A DNA stretch of 64,000 nucleotides, from the NCBI GenBank assembly GCA_902362775.1, contig CABIXV010000001.1, positions 1 to 64,000 of the forward strand, read 5' to 3'. The position numbers and the translations under genes were made by a program. Numbering within the stretch: position 1 is the stretch's first letter; each line of letters begins with the position of its first letter. Under the pieces are notes generated by a model. That model made no database searches. It was not told where the DNA came from and saw only the letters and a list, made by a program, of their open reading frames with translations. Below, piece by piece: positions 16,930 through 26,157 of the stretch. The stretch is from Clostridiales bacterium (GTDB lineage: Bacteria; Bacillota; Clostridia; Oscillospirales; Oscillospiraceae).

Positions 16930-18225
16930 ATCCAATTTCCCCAGTGCCTCCAGAGCCCGTTTGGAAATTTCAGCGTTTTTGTTCCGTTTCCCCTTTACCC
17001 GGTAGCCCAACTGGGGGATCAGTCCGAAGTTGATATTCATTGGTTGAAAGTTTATCACACTTTGGTCGCTGATGTAAAGAGCCAGAGCGCCTATGGCCGT
17101 CTCACGGGGGAAGTTGACAGGCTCCTTGCCCTCCAGCCGGCGGGCCAGCTCGATGGCTGCCAGGGCTCCGGAGGCGGTGGATTCTACATAGCCTTCCACC
17201 CCGGTGATCTGTCCGGCAAACATCAGCCGCTCCTGACCCCGGACCCGGTAGTACCGGTCCAACAACCGGGGCGAGTCCAAAAAGGTGTTCCGATGCATCA
17301 CGCCATAGCGGACATACTCGGCGTTTTTCAGGGCGGGGATCATGGAGAACACCCGCTTCTGCTCCCCCCACTTCAAATGGGTCTGGAAGCCCACGATGTT
17401 ATAAATGGTCCCCTGGGCATTGTCCTTGCGCAGCTGGACCACGGCAAAGGGCTCCTTCCCCGTTTTAGGGTCTTTCAGCCCCACAGGCTTCAGCGGACCG
17501 TAGCACAGGGTATCCCTCCCCCGCCGGGCCATGACTTCCACGGGCATACAGCCCTCGAACACGCCCGCATCCTCAAACCCGTGGACCTCCGCCTCCTGGG
17601 CGTGGATCAGCTCCCGCCAGAAGACGTCGTACTCCTCTTCCGTCAGGGGGCAGTTGATATAGTCCGGGGTCCCCCGGTCATACCGGGAGGCAAACCAGGC
17701 GCTGTCCATATCCACGCTCTCGAAGGTGACCAGGGGGGCGGCGGCATCAAAGAAATTCAGGTATCTGCTGCCGGGAAACAGCCGGGAAATGGCCTCCGAT
17801 AAGGCCTCTGATGTCAATGGGCCGGAGGCGAGGATGACGTTCCCCGCCTCCGGGATCTCTGTGACCTCCCCTTCCACCACTGTGATGTTGGGATGGCTCT
17901 TGATCCTCTCGGTGATGGCCTGGGCAAAGGCGTGACGGTCCACCGCCAGGGCGCCCCCCGCCTCCACCCGATGCTCGTCGGCGCAGGACATGATGAGCGA
18001 GGAGCACCGGCGCAGCTCCTCCTTCAGCAGACCCACCGCGTTTTCCATCTGGTCGGAGCGCAGAGAGTTGGAACACACCAGCTCCCCAAAATACTCCGTA
18101 TGGTGGGCGGGGGTCATTTTTTGGGGCTTCATTTCCCGCAGCTCCACGGGGATGCCCCGCCGGGCCAGCTGCCAGGCCGCCTCGCTCCCCGCCAGCCCGG
18201 CGCCGATCACAATAACAGATTCCAT
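16918..18225 (-). CDS. trmFO: Methylenetetrahydrofolate--tRNA-(uracil54-C5)-methyltransferase
   Basis: 435 aa, ATG 18225 behind CAGGAGGTACCC. Folate/FAD-dependent formation of ribothymidine at tRNA position 54. The N-terminal VIVIGAGLAGSEAAWQLA is the dinucleotide-binding motif; HHTEYFGELVCSNSLRSD and ASGPLTSEALS are TrmFO-specific. Near the C-terminus VTGVEGYVESTASGALAAIE is conserved. Last gene of the leftward dprA-topA-trmFO cluster, an order widely kept in Firmicutes. Confidence 0.96.
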   Translation of the reverse strand: MESVIVIGAGLAGSEAAWQLARRGIPVELREMKPQKMTPAHHTEYFGELVCSNSLRSDQMENAVGLLKEELRRCSSLIMSCADEHRVEAGGALAVDRHAFAQAITERIKSHPNITVVEGEVTEIPEAGNVILASGPLTSEALSEAISRLFPGSRYLNFFDAAAPLVTFESVDMDSAWFASRYDRGTPDYINCPLTEEEYDVFWRELIHAQEAEVHGFEDAGVFEGCMPVEVMARRGRDTLCYGPLKPVGLKDPKTGKEPFAVVQLRKDNAQGTIYNIVGFQTHLKWGEQKRVFSMIPALKNAEYVRYGVMHRNTFLDSPRLLDRYYRVRGQERLMFAGQITGVEGYVESTASGALAAIELARRLEGKEPVNFPRETAIGALALYISDQSVINFQPMNINFGLIPQLGYRVKGKRNKNAEISKRALEALGKLDLEP

Positions 18226-18317
18226 GGGTACCTCCTGGGTGCTTGTCTATCCTTTCGATAGCGATGTACTGCCCCCCTCTGTCATGGCTATGCCGGCTGA
18301 GGGGGGCACTTCTACGC

Positions 18318-20648
18318 CTATCCTTCGGCTTTTTCAGCCCCAGATTTCTTGGCCGTAGACTTCTTCGCTGTCGTTGTTTTCTTCGCGGCTGTCTTTTTGG
18401 CAGTGGCCGTTTTTGTGGCGGCGGTTTTCTTGGCCGCTGTCTTTTTGGCCGCCGGCTTCTTCTCCGCCTTCTCCTCCCCGGTGTCGGCGGAGTCGGCCGG
18501 CTTGGGCTTCCAGCCTCCCCGCTTCTCCTCCGGGGTAAAGTTGGAGCACGCCTCGTTGATGCAATAGGGCTTTTTGGCGCCCTTGCCTGGCTTTTTGAAC
18601 ATGGTCCAGCCACAGACTGGGCAGTTGTCCTTCACCGGCACATCCCAGGTCATGAAGTCACACTTGCGGGCCTCGTCCTTGCTGTTCACCCACTCACAGC
18701 AGTAGTAGGTGTACTGCTTGCCTGTCTTTTTGCTCTTTCCCGTCCGCTTGAGCAGGCGGCCGCCGCATTTGGGGCACTTGCCGGGCATCTCCACCACCAG
18801 AGGCATGGTAAAGTCACACTCCGGCCAGCCAGGACAGGCCAGGAATCGACCGAAGCGGCCGGATTTGACCACCAGGTTCCGGCCGCACTGGGGACAAATC
18901 TCCTCCGACACCTCGTCAGGCACCTTGATCCGCTCCCCGTCCAGCTCCTGCTCGGCCTTATGGAGCTCGGCGGAGAAATCGCCGTAAAAGTCATTCAGAA
19001 GGGCCTTCCAGTTCACATCGCCCTCCTCCACCTTGTCCAGCCGCTCCTCCATCTGGGCGGTGAAGGCATAGTCCACAATGTCGTTGAACTTGTCTTTCAT
19101 CAGCCCGGTGACCACCTCCCCCAGAGGGGTGGGACGAAGGGCCTTGCCCTCCTTGACCACATACTCCCGATTCAGGATGGTGGTGATGGTGGGAGCGTAG
19201 GTGGAGGGCCGGCCGATGCCCTTCTCCTCCAAGGCCCGGATCAGGGACGCCTCAGAGTAGCGGGCGGGGGGCTGGGTAAAGTGCTGGTCCTCCTTCAGCC
19301 CCCGGCAGTCCAGGGGCTCCCCCTCCTTCAGGTCAGGCAGGGGGGAGGTCTTCTCCTCCTCGTCCTCGTCCTTCCCCTCCTCATAGACGGCGGTGAAGCC
19401 GGAGAACTTCAGGCTGGAGTGGCTGGCCCGGAAAATATATCCGCTGTTCTCCACGTCGATAGACAGGCTGTCATAGACGGCATTTGCCATCTGGCAGGAG
19501 AGGAACCGGCTCCAAATCAGCTTGTACAGCTTGTACTGCTCGCTCGTCAGGTCCTTCTTGATCTCGTCCGGGACCAGGGTAACATCAGAGGGGCGGATGG
19601 CCTCGTGGGCGTCCTGGGCGTTGCCCTTGGCCTTGAATCGCCGGGTCTGGGCGGGGTAATATTCCCCGCCGTACCGATGCAGAATAAAGTCCTTGGCGGC
19701 TGCCAGAGCTTCCTCTGACAGGCGGAGGGAGTCGGTACGCATATAGGTGATGAGGCCCACGGCCCCCTGTCCGGACAGCTCCACGCCCTCATACAGCTGC
19801 TGGGCGATGGACATAGTACGGGCCGGGGACATATTCAGCTTGCGGGACGCCTCCTGCTGGAGGGTGGAGGTGGTGAAGGGCGGGGCGGGCTGGCGTGACT
19901 TCTCCTGGCGCTTTACCTTGGCCACGGAGAAACTGCCCTGCCGGACAGTGGCCAGCACCTGTTCGGCCTCCTCCCGGCTGTGGAGCTCCATTTTCTTGTC
20001 CCGGCCGTGGAATTGGGCCTTAAAGCTGCCCAAATTGGGGGCGACGCGGGCCAAATCGGCCTCGATGGACCAGTACTCCTGGGGGACGAAGGCCCGGATC
20101 TCCTCCTCCCGCTCCACCACCAGCCGGGTGGCCACGGACTGGACCCGCCCGGCGGATAGGCCCCGGCGGATCTTCTTCCACAGCAGGGGGGACAGCTCAT
20201 AGCCCACGATCCGGTCCAGGATGCGGCGGGCCTGCTGGGCGTCCACCAGGTCCTGGTCAATGGCCCGTGGGGCGGCGATAGACTGGTTGACCACATTCCG
20301 GGTGATTTCGTTGAAGGTAACCCGGTAGGTCTTGTCATCCGGGATGCCCAGCAGCTCCTTCAGATGCCAGGAGATAGCCTCCCCCTCCCGGTCCGGGTCG
20401 GTGGCCAGGTAGACACGGCCGCTCTTCTTGGCGGCTTTTTTCAGGTCACTGATAACATCCTCTTTGCCCTTGATGGGCTGATAGTCGGGAACAAAGCCCT
20501 TCTCGATATCCACGCCCAGCTTGCTCTTGGGCAGGTCCCGGACGTGGCCCATAGACGCCTTTACCTCATAGCCCGGCCCCAGGTATTTGCCGATGGTCTT
20601 GGCCTTGGACGGGGACTCGACGATCACTAGATCCGTTTTATTTGGCAC
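18318..20648 (-). CDS. topA: DNA topoisomerase I with lysine/alanine-rich tail
   Basis: 776 aa from GTG 20648; GGAGG lies 11 nt upstream. Relaxes negative supercoils. The Toprim domain opens LVIVESPSKAKTIGKYLG and includes ATDPDREGEAISWHL. The catalytic tyrosine is in GLITYMRTDSLRLS (~309). Three zinc-ribbon units follow (CPQCGRNLVV...CPGWPEC; CPKCGGRL...CC; CPVCGWTM...C.NEAC). The last ~55 residues are a low-complexity tail of repeated KKTAAKK/KKTATAKK units resembling histone H1 or mycobacterial TopA tails, likely to bind DNA nonspecifically. About 90 bp separate it from trmFO. Confidence 0.96.
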   Translation of the reverse strand: MPNKTDLVIVESPSKAKTIGKYLGPGYEVKASMGHVRDLPKSKLGVDIEKGFVPDYQPIKGKEDVISDLKKAAKKSGRVYLATDPDREGEAISWHLKELLGIPDDKTYRVTFNEITRNVVNQSIAAPRAIDQDLVDAQQARRILDRIVGYELSPLLWKKIRRGLSAGRVQSVATRLVVEREEEIRAFVPQEYWSIEADLARVAPNLGSFKAQFHGRDKKMELHSREEAEQVLATVRQGSFSVAKVKRQEKSRQPAPPFTTSTLQQEASRKLNMSPARTMSIAQQLYEGVELSGQGAVGLITYMRTDSLRLSEEALAAAKDFILHRYGGEYYPAQTRRFKAKGNAQDAHEAIRPSDVTLVPDEIKKDLTSEQYKLYKLIWSRFLSCQMANAVYDSLSIDVENSGYIFRASHSSLKFSGFTAVYEEGKDEDEEEKTSPLPDLKEGEPLDCRGLKEDQHFTQPPARYSEASLIRALEEKGIGRPSTYAPTITTILNREYVVKEGKALRPTPLGEVVTGLMKDKFNDIVDYAFTAQMEERLDKVEEGDVNWKALLNDFYGDFSAELHKAEQELDGERIKVPDEVSEEICPQCGRNLVVKSGRFGRFLACPGWPECDFTMPLVVEMPGKCPKCGGRLLKRTGKSKKTGKQYTYYCCEWVNSKDEARKCDFMTWDVPVKDNCPVCGWTMFKKPGKGAKKPYCINEACSNFTPEEKRGGWKPKPADSADTGEEKAEKKPAAKKTAAKKTAATKTATAKKTAAKKTTTAKKSTAKKSGAEKAEG

Positions 20649-20730
20649 GATTGGAATACCTCCAAATTAGATGATGGAAAAATCAAGGGAACATTCCGCT
20701 CCCGAAGGTCACATGGAATCAGGGTGTGGG

Positions 20731-21948
20731 CTACTCCTCCAGCCGCACCAGGGAGGCATACCGCCTGCCTGGCCGCTCCTCCAGCGCCCCCTGTATCTGG
20801 AGCATGGTCAGGGCGGACAGCACCCGCTTGGCCGGGATCTGGGTCAGCTCCACCAGTTGGTCCGGCGACAGGGTCCTGTCCTCCAGGGCGTTGAGGAGGG
20901 ACAGCTCATCGTCGGTGAACCGCTCCCGCTGCCCGCTCCGGGGGATAAACTCCCGGCTGGGTACTTCCTCCAGGGCGGGCTCAGTGCGGCGCTTTTCCTC
21001 CCTGTCCTGGGCCAGACTGTCCAGCCGGGCCTGCGCGGCCTCTGGCGTCAGCGGGGCGGAGGCCGCCAGCCTTCTGGGGAAGCGGGCCCAATACTCGGAT
21101 AGAATGTCGCCGCCACAGGTGACCAGCTTGGCCCCCTGCTGGATCAGGTAGTTGGTCCCCTCGCTGAGTGGGGCATCTAGGGGGCCGGGGACAGCAAAGA
21201 TGTCCCTGTCCTGCTCCATGGCGTGGTTCATCGTGAGCATGGTGCCGCTCTTTTTCCTGCACTCCACCGCCAGCACACCCAGGGAGAGGCCGCTGATGAT
21301 CCGGTTGCGCTGTGAGAAGTGGCTTCCCTTGTGGGGTGTGCCAGGAGGATGCTCAGAGATCAGGGACCCGGCAGCCGCCACATCCTCATACAGATAGCGG
21401 TGTTCCCGCGGAAAGGGCATATCCACTCCGCCGGCCAGCACGGAAACCACCGGTCCCCCGCCCTTCAGGGCACCCTTAACAGCATGGCAGTCTATGCCTT
21501 CAGCTATACCGGATACCACCAGAGCGCCGTACGCAGCCAGCTCCATCCCGAACCGCTCGGCATACAGCGTCCCATAGGCGGTAGCCTCCCGGGCGCCCAC
21601 CACACCGATGGCCGCCTCCTCATCAAAGTGGAAGGACCGCCCACGAATGTAGAGGATCACGGGCGGGTCAGCAATCTGCCGCAGGCGGCCGGGGTAGTCG
21701 GCGTCCTGCAATGTCATAATACGTACGCCCAGCCGCTCACAGTCCGCCAAAATTTCCTCCGCCCGGTCCGTGCCTTTGTCCAACAGGCTCCTTTTAGCAG
21801 CAGCGGGGAGAGGAAGAAAGTCATATTCCTCCGGGTCTGCGTAATAGGCCCGCTCTGGAGTGATGAAGTGCTCCAACACCCCCAGCACTCCCGCTGGGCC
21901 CAGATCATGGCGGGTGGTAAGCCAGATCCAGTATCTCAAGGCCGACAT
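20731..21948 (-). CDS. dprA: DNA-processing protein DprA
   Basis: 405 aa from ATG 21948 behind AAGGAG; an in-frame extension up to 22047 crosses the divergent promoter and is rejected. Binds incoming single-stranded DNA and loads RecA during transformation. The Rossmann core shows IGVVGAREATAYG, ALVVSGIAEGIDCHAVKGAL, GGPVVSVLAGGVD and SEHPPGTPHKGSHFSQRNRI, all DprA hallmarks. The C-terminal part (DELSLLNALEDRTLSPDQLV) is the winged-helix domain. First gene of the leftward dprA-topA-trmFO cluster; comF at 44130 is another competence-type gene in the window. Confidence 0.94.
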   Translation of the reverse strand: MSALRYWIWLTTRHDLGPAGVLGVLEHFITPERAYYADPEEYDFLPLPAAAKRSLLDKGTDRAEEILADCERLGVRIMTLQDADYPGRLRQIADPPVILYIRGRSFHFDEEAAIGVVGAREATAYGTLYAERFGMELAAYGALVVSGIAEGIDCHAVKGALKGGGPVVSVLAGGVDMPFPREHRYLYEDVAAAGSLISEHPPGTPHKGSHFSQRNRIISGLSLGVLAVECRKKSGTMLTMNHAMEQDRDIFAVPGPLDAPLSEGTNYLIQQGAKLVTCGGDILSEYWARFPRRLAASAPLTPEAAQARLDSLAQDREEKRRTEPALEEVPSREFIPRSGQRERFTDDELSLLNALEDRTLSPDQLVELTQIPAKRVLSALTMLQIQGALEERPGRRYASLVRLEE

Positions 21949-21979
21949 TCTCTCATCTCCTTCACTCCGGAACTTTCCC

Positions 21980-22008
21980 TTTACAAATCTCCTCTCCGGC
22001 GCTATTGT
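21980..22008 (+). promoter_or_regulatory. Promoter of the MFS transporter gene
   Basis: TTTACA (21980-21985), 17-bp spacer, TATTGT (22003-22008), 24 bp before the ATG. It lies in the short gap between divergent dprA and the transporter. Confidence 0.5.
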
Positions 22009-22032
22009 ATAGGCAGGGGAGGGAGTTTTTTC

Positions 22033-23259
22033 ATGAAACGTCCACATTACGCCTGGATGGTCTGTCTGGGCAGCGCCCTGGTCCTGTTTTCCACCATCGG
22101 ACTGGGTGTCAATGTCTTCACCATCTACCAGCCCGAGATCATCCTGGCCAATGGTTTTTCCAATGCGCAGGGCTCCTGGATCACCACCACGCGCAGTCTG
22201 TTCATCCTGGCCGCTCTGCTGACAGTCAATCAGCTGTGTCAGCGGCTCGGACTGCGTCTGGTCATGACCCTGGGGGTGGTGCTGCTATCCCTGTCCTACT
22301 TCTGTTTTGGTCTGGCCACCAGCTTTTTTACTTACTGTCTGGCCGCCGCCCTGACCGGGCTTGGCTACTGCTATGGGGGCATGGTCCCCCTCTCTCTGGT
22401 CATCGGCGCCTGGTTCCGAGACCGGCGTGGGCTGGCCCTGGGGCTGGCTTCCGCGGGCAGCGGGGTATCCACCATCTTTGCCCCTGTCATCATCACCTGG
22501 ATCATCCAGCATCAGGGCCTGCGGGCCGCCTTTCTGTGGGAGGGGGCCTTTATCCTTATCACCGCTCTACTGGCCTGGAAGCTGATCCGAAACACCCCGG
22601 TAGAACTGGGGTTGGAGCCCTATCATCTGGGGGGAGAGGACGATCCTCCGCCCCCGCCCAGACAGGCCCCCCGAGGGATGCGCCGGTCTTATCTGCTCCT
22701 GATCCTTTTCGCCGCCTTTTTAGTAGGCGGCCCTGGGGGCCCCGGTTTTTCCCATCTGACCGTGCTCTACACCAGCGAGGGCTACGATCAGGCCCTCATC
22801 GCCGCTCTAATGTCCTATGCCGGACTGGCCATCTGTATCGGCAAGATTCTCTGTGGCCAGGTCTATGACCGGATGGGCAGCCGGTGGGGTAACTACTATT
22901 CCTTCGGCTCACTTCTGGGAGCCTTTGTTCTTTGCTGTCTGGCCCCTCTGGGCGGCCTCGCCCTCCCCTTTCTGTCCATCACACTATTGGGAATGGGGCT
23001 ACCTGTTTCCGCTGTGTCCCCCTCGGTGTGGGCCGCTGATCTGTCCTCGGACAGCACTTATGGCAAGTACGTGCGTTCCATCACCATGTCCTATACAGCG
23101 GGGGTCCTTCTTTTTGGCCCCCTGCCCGGCATCCTTGCAGACCGGTTTGGCAGCTATGTGCCGGCCTATGCGCTCTTTGCTGTGACCCTGGCGGCCGCGG
23201 CCCTGATCATCCAAGTCATTTACCACTGTCTGGGGATCGGCGGCCGGCCGCCGCGTTGA
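22033..23259 (+). CDS. Major facilitator superfamily transporter (OFA-like)
   Basis: 408 aa from ATG 22033 behind AGGGGAGGGAG. Twelve hydrophobic segments with a central hydrophilic loop (EPYHLGGEDDPPPPPRQAP, ~197-215) between two six-helix halves. The loop 2-3 motif is reduced, but GAWFRDRRGLALGLASAGSG and the matching C-terminal GQVYDRMGSRWGNYYSFG agree with monocarboxylate or oxalate/formate-type MFS proteins. Substrate unknown. The stop lies only five bases from the stop of the converging rRNA methyltransferase gene, with no terminator between. Confidence 0.85.
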   Translation: MKRPHYAWMVCLGSALVLFSTIGLGVNVFTIYQPEIILANGFSNAQGSWITTTRSLFILAALLTVNQLCQRLGLRLVMTLGVVLLSLSYFCFGLATSFFTYCLAAALTGLGYCYGGMVPLSLVIGAWFRDRRGLALGLASAGSGVSTIFAPVIITWIIQHQGLRAAFLWEGAFILITALLAWKLIRNTPVELGLEPYHLGGEDDPPPPPRQAPRGMRRSYLLLILFAAFLVGGPGGPGFSHLTVLYTSEGYDQALIAALMSYAGLAICIGKILCGQVYDRMGSRWGNYYSFGSLLGAFVLCCLAPLGGLALPFLSITLLGMGLPVSAVSPSVWAADLSSDSTYGKYVRSITMSYTAGVLLFGPLPGILADRFGSYVPAYALFAVTLAAAALIIQVIYHCLGIGGRPPR

Positions 23260-23264
23260 GAAGA

Positions 23265-24026
23265 TCACCGCCCCATCTCCCACAGGACGATAGAGGCCGC
23301 CACCGCCGCGTTGAGGGACTCGCACCGCTGGCGCATGGGTATCTTCAGTGTCTTTTCACATCGCTCCAGCAAAGGACGGGACACTCCCCGCCCCTCACTT
23401 CCAATCACCACGGCGGACCGGCTCAGGTCCGCCGTTTTGATGTCCACCGTATCCTTTCCCAAGGCGGTGGCGTACAGGGGCAGCTCCGCCTTTTTCAGCA
23501 GCCCGGCCAGCCCATCCGGGGTCGCCTCAAAGACCGGCAGACGGAAGCAAGCCCCCATGGAGGCCCGAACGACTTTGGGCCCATAGGGGTCCGCGCATCC
23601 GTTGACCAGCAGCAGGCCGTCCGCTCCCAGGGCGTCCGCGGTCCTCCAGATGGTGCCTACGTTACCAGGGTCCTGAACGCCGTCCAGAACCAGATACCGC
23701 CTCCCCTTCAGCTGCTCTGGCGGGTCCGCCGGAGGCAGGGCGGCCAAAAACAGCGCGCCCTGGGGCGCCGCCATTGGAGAGATGCTCTCCATCACATCTC
23801 CAGGCACCTGCACCGCCCGGACCTCCTTGGGCAGATTAGGGGGCTCTACCCCGTCGGCGAACACTGCCGCAGTCAGGGGCGCGCTCCACCGCAGTGCCTC
23901 CTCCAGCAGTTTGATCCCGTCTCCCAGATATTCTCCCTCCGCCTGCCGTTCCCGCCGCCCGCCAGAGGCTAGGCGGCGAATCTTCATCAGCAGGGGGTTC
24001 TTCCGGCTCGTAATCCGCTCCATCAT
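23265..24026 (-). CDS. SpoU/TrmH-family RNA 2'-O-methyltransferase
   Basis: 253 aa, ATG 24026 (tandem ATG) behind GGAGAGAAG. Uses S-adenosylmethionine to methylate a ribose 2'-OH in rRNA or tRNA. The C-terminal SPOUT knot is clear: LVLDGVQDPGNVGTIWRTADALG (motif 1), IGSEGRGVS (motif 2) and IPMRQRCESLNAAVAASIVLWEM (motif 3). The N-terminal ~95 residues (ITSRKNPLLMKIRRLAS) form the substrate-binding domain of RlmB/AviRb types. The start overlaps the ktrA stop by four bases, so it is transcribed with the Ktr genes. Exact target site unknown. Confidence 0.9.
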   Translation of the reverse strand: MMERITSRKNPLLMKIRRLASGGRRERQAEGEYLGDGIKLLEEALRWSAPLTAAVFADGVEPPNLPKEVRAVQVPGDVMESISPMAAPQGALFLAALPPADPPEQLKGRRYLVLDGVQDPGNVGTIWRTADALGADGLLLVNGCADPYGPKVVRASMGACFRLPVFEATPDGLAGLLKKAELPLYATALGKDTVDIKTADLSRSAVVIGSEGRGVSRPLLERCEKTLKIPMRQRCESLNAAVAASIVLWEMGR

Positions 24027-24673
24027 CTTCTCTCCAACCGGTCGATATCCGCATTGCTCCCCAGGATCACCATACAGTCATCCTGCGCCTGGAACACATA
24101 GTCCCGGCCCGGTGAGATGGTCATGCGCTCTCCCCGGCGCACCGCGATTACGGTAACCCTCCACTTGGCCCGGATATCCAGCTCCAGAATGGACTTTCCC
24201 ACCCAGTCCTCCGGTACCAGCCGCTCCACAATGGAGAACTCGTCAGACAGCTCGATAAAGTTTAAAATATCACCGTTGGCCAGGCTCCGCGCCAGCCGGA
24301 TGGCCATCTCTTGTTCCGGGAAGATCACCAGATCGGCCCCGATTTTCTCCAGCACCTTGCGGTGGACCATGCTGTTCGCCTTGCCCACCACGCGGGCGAC
24401 CCCCAGCTCCTTCAGGTTCAGCACAATGAGGGCGCTGACACCTACATCCGCGCTGGCGGCTGCCACGGCGCAGTCAAAATTCCGAGCCCCCAGGCTTCGC
24501 AGCACCTCCGGGTCCCTGGCATCCCCCACGACACAGTGGGTCACCTGGTCTGCCACCGCCTGAACTCGTTCCGGCTGAATATCCACCGCCAGCACCTCGT
24601 GGCCCTGAGCGCATAGCTCCACTGCCAGTGAGGCACCGAAGCGGCCTAATCCAATAATCAGAAAACTTTTCAT
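24023..24673 (-). CDS. ktrA: Potassium uptake regulatory subunit (RCK domain)
   Basis: 216 aa. Cytosolic gating ring of a Ktr/Trk potassium channel. The N-terminal RCK_N domain has the nucleotide-binding GLGRFGASLAVEL, with the acidic residue in LAVDIQPERVQAVAD and the GDARDPEVL motif; RCK_C begins near LVPEDWVGKSILELDIRAKW. Lies 17 bp downstream of ktrB and overlaps the next gene by four bases. Binds ATP/ADP or NAD(H) to open the membrane partner. Confidence 0.92.
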   Translation of the reverse strand: MKSFLIIGLGRFGASLAVELCAQGHEVLAVDIQPERVQAVADQVTHCVVGDARDPEVLRSLGARNFDCAVAAASADVGVSALIVLNLKELGVARVVGKANSMVHRKVLEKIGADLVIFPEQEMAIRLARSLANGDILNFIELSDEFSIVERLVPEDWVGKSILELDIRAKWRVTVIAVRRGERMTISPGRDYVFQAQDDCMVILGSNADIDRLERR

Positions 24674-24690
24674 GCGGCCCTCCTCCCCGC

Positions 24691-26043
24691 TTACCCAATC
24701 ATCACGTCAGTAGCAGGGTACGAAATCTTATGTTCTGCCTGTTTCCTGGTCAGGAAGGCGATGGAGAAGGACAGGATTCCTACCCGGCCCAGGAACATCA
24801 GGGCGACCATCAGCAGGGCGCTTCCCACCGTCAGCGACGGGGTGATTCCCATAGTCACCCCCACCGTCCCCATGCCGGAGGCCACTTCAAAGGCCGCCTG
24901 GACAAAGGGCACCCGGTCCATCAGAGAAAGCGCCATGGAACCGGTCAGGAACAGCAGCAACACCGTCAGCGCCAGGGTCATGGCGTCCATCACCCGCCGC
25001 TGTGGAATGGTCCTGTGGCGGAACACCACCTCCTCCCGCCCTCGGAGGCCGTCCCGCAGGGCCAGCAGCAGCACCCCCATTGTGACCGTCTTGAGTCCCC
25101 CGGCCGTGGAGCCCGATGAGCCGCCTATCAGCATCAGGATGATGGACAGCACCGCGGAGCTGTCCCGCAGGCCGGCTTGGTCAAAGGTGGCATACCCCGC
25201 CGTTCTCAGGGTCACCGACTGAAAGAGGGCGTTCAGCGGCCGCTCCCAGACGGGCATCGCCCCCAGTGTAGCTGGGTTGTCCCACTCGGCACAGCAGAAG
25301 AACAGGGTCCCAAGCCCAATCAGCGCCACAGTGATCCCCAGCACCATTTTGGAATACAGCCGCAGCTTACGCCAGCACCTGGCATCCAGCAGGTCCTCCC
25401 ATACAAAAAAGCCCAGGCCCCCCACAATGATAAGGGCCATGATGGTCACCATCACCAGCAGGTCCCCCCGGAAGGCCGCCAGGCTGCTGTAAGGTCCGCT
25501 GTACCCGCCGAACAGATCAAAGCCGCCGTTACAAAAGGCAGAAACACTGTGGAATACAGAGAACCACAGCCCCCTACCCAGTCCGAAAATGGGGACAAAT
25601 CTTGTGGCCAGCAGCGCCGCCCCCAGCCCCTCGGCCAAAAAGGTGCCCATCAGGGCGTGACGCACTACCCGGACCACTCCGGCTACCCCACTCATATTAA
25701 GGGAGGAAGCCATCATCATCCGCTGGGACAGTCCAATCCTCCGGTGCAGCGCGAAGGGCACCAGGGACATGAGGGTGACAAAGCCCAGGCCGCCCAGCTG
25801 CACCAGCACCAGCATCACCCCTTGACCGAAGGGCGTCCAATGCAGCGCTGTATCCACCAGCACCAGCCCCGTAACACAGGTGGCGGAGGTGGCGGTAAAC
25901 AGGCACACCAGCCAGGGAGTGGCCTGCCCGTCCCAGGCGGCGATGGGCAGCCGGAGCAGCAGCGTCCCCAACAAAATGATACCCCCAAAGCCCAAGACAA
26001 TGTATCGGGTGGGGTTTAGCTTTTTTTGTGCCAGGATATACAC
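24691..26043 (-). CDS. ktrB: Potassium uptake membrane subunit, TrkH/KtrB family
   Basis: 450 aa from GTG 26043 behind AAAAGGAGCC. Membrane pore of the Ktr potassium uptake system. Four pore-loop repeats of the family are visible: TATSATCVTGLVLVD (~50), VFHSVSAFCNGGFDLFGGY (~165), SVTLRTAGYATFDQ (~270) and ASGMGTVGVTMG (~385). About eight to ten membrane segments. Length is normal for TrkH/KtrB. First gene of a ktrB-ktrA-methyltransferase unit. Confidence 0.92.
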   Translation of the reverse strand: MYILAQKKLNPTRYIVLGFGGIILLGTLLLRLPIAAWDGQATPWLVCLFTATSATCVTGLVLVDTALHWTPFGQGVMLVLVQLGGLGFVTLMSLVPFALHRRIGLSQRMMMASSLNMSGVAGVVRVVRHALMGTFLAEGLGAALLATRFVPIFGLGRGLWFSVFHSVSAFCNGGFDLFGGYSGPYSSLAAFRGDLLVMVTIMALIIVGGLGFFVWEDLLDARCWRKLRLYSKMVLGITVALIGLGTLFFCCAEWDNPATLGAMPVWERPLNALFQSVTLRTAGYATFDQAGLRDSSAVLSIILMLIGGSSGSTAGGLKTVTMGVLLLALRDGLRGREEVVFRHRTIPQRRVMDAMTLALTVLLLFLTGSMALSLMDRVPFVQAAFEVASGMGTVGVTMGITPSLTVGSALLMVALMFLGRVGILSFSIAFLTRKQAEHKISYPATDVMIG

Positions 26044-26114
26044 TCACAACGGCTCCTTTTTCCCAGTTGACGCCTCTCTATGGCGCGCCTTATGGCCGCC
26101 GGGAGGTGCAGAAA

Positions 26115-26147
26115 GGCATACCAATGGGAAAATCCCATTGGTATGCC
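26115..26147 (-). terminator. Perfect hairpin between lysS and ktrB
   Basis: 14-bp perfect stem GGCATACCAATGGG / CCCATTGGTATGCC with a 5-nt A/T loop, followed leftward by TTTC. Probably ends lysS transcripts. Confidence 0.65.
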
Positions 26148-26157
26148 GGCCGCAGTT

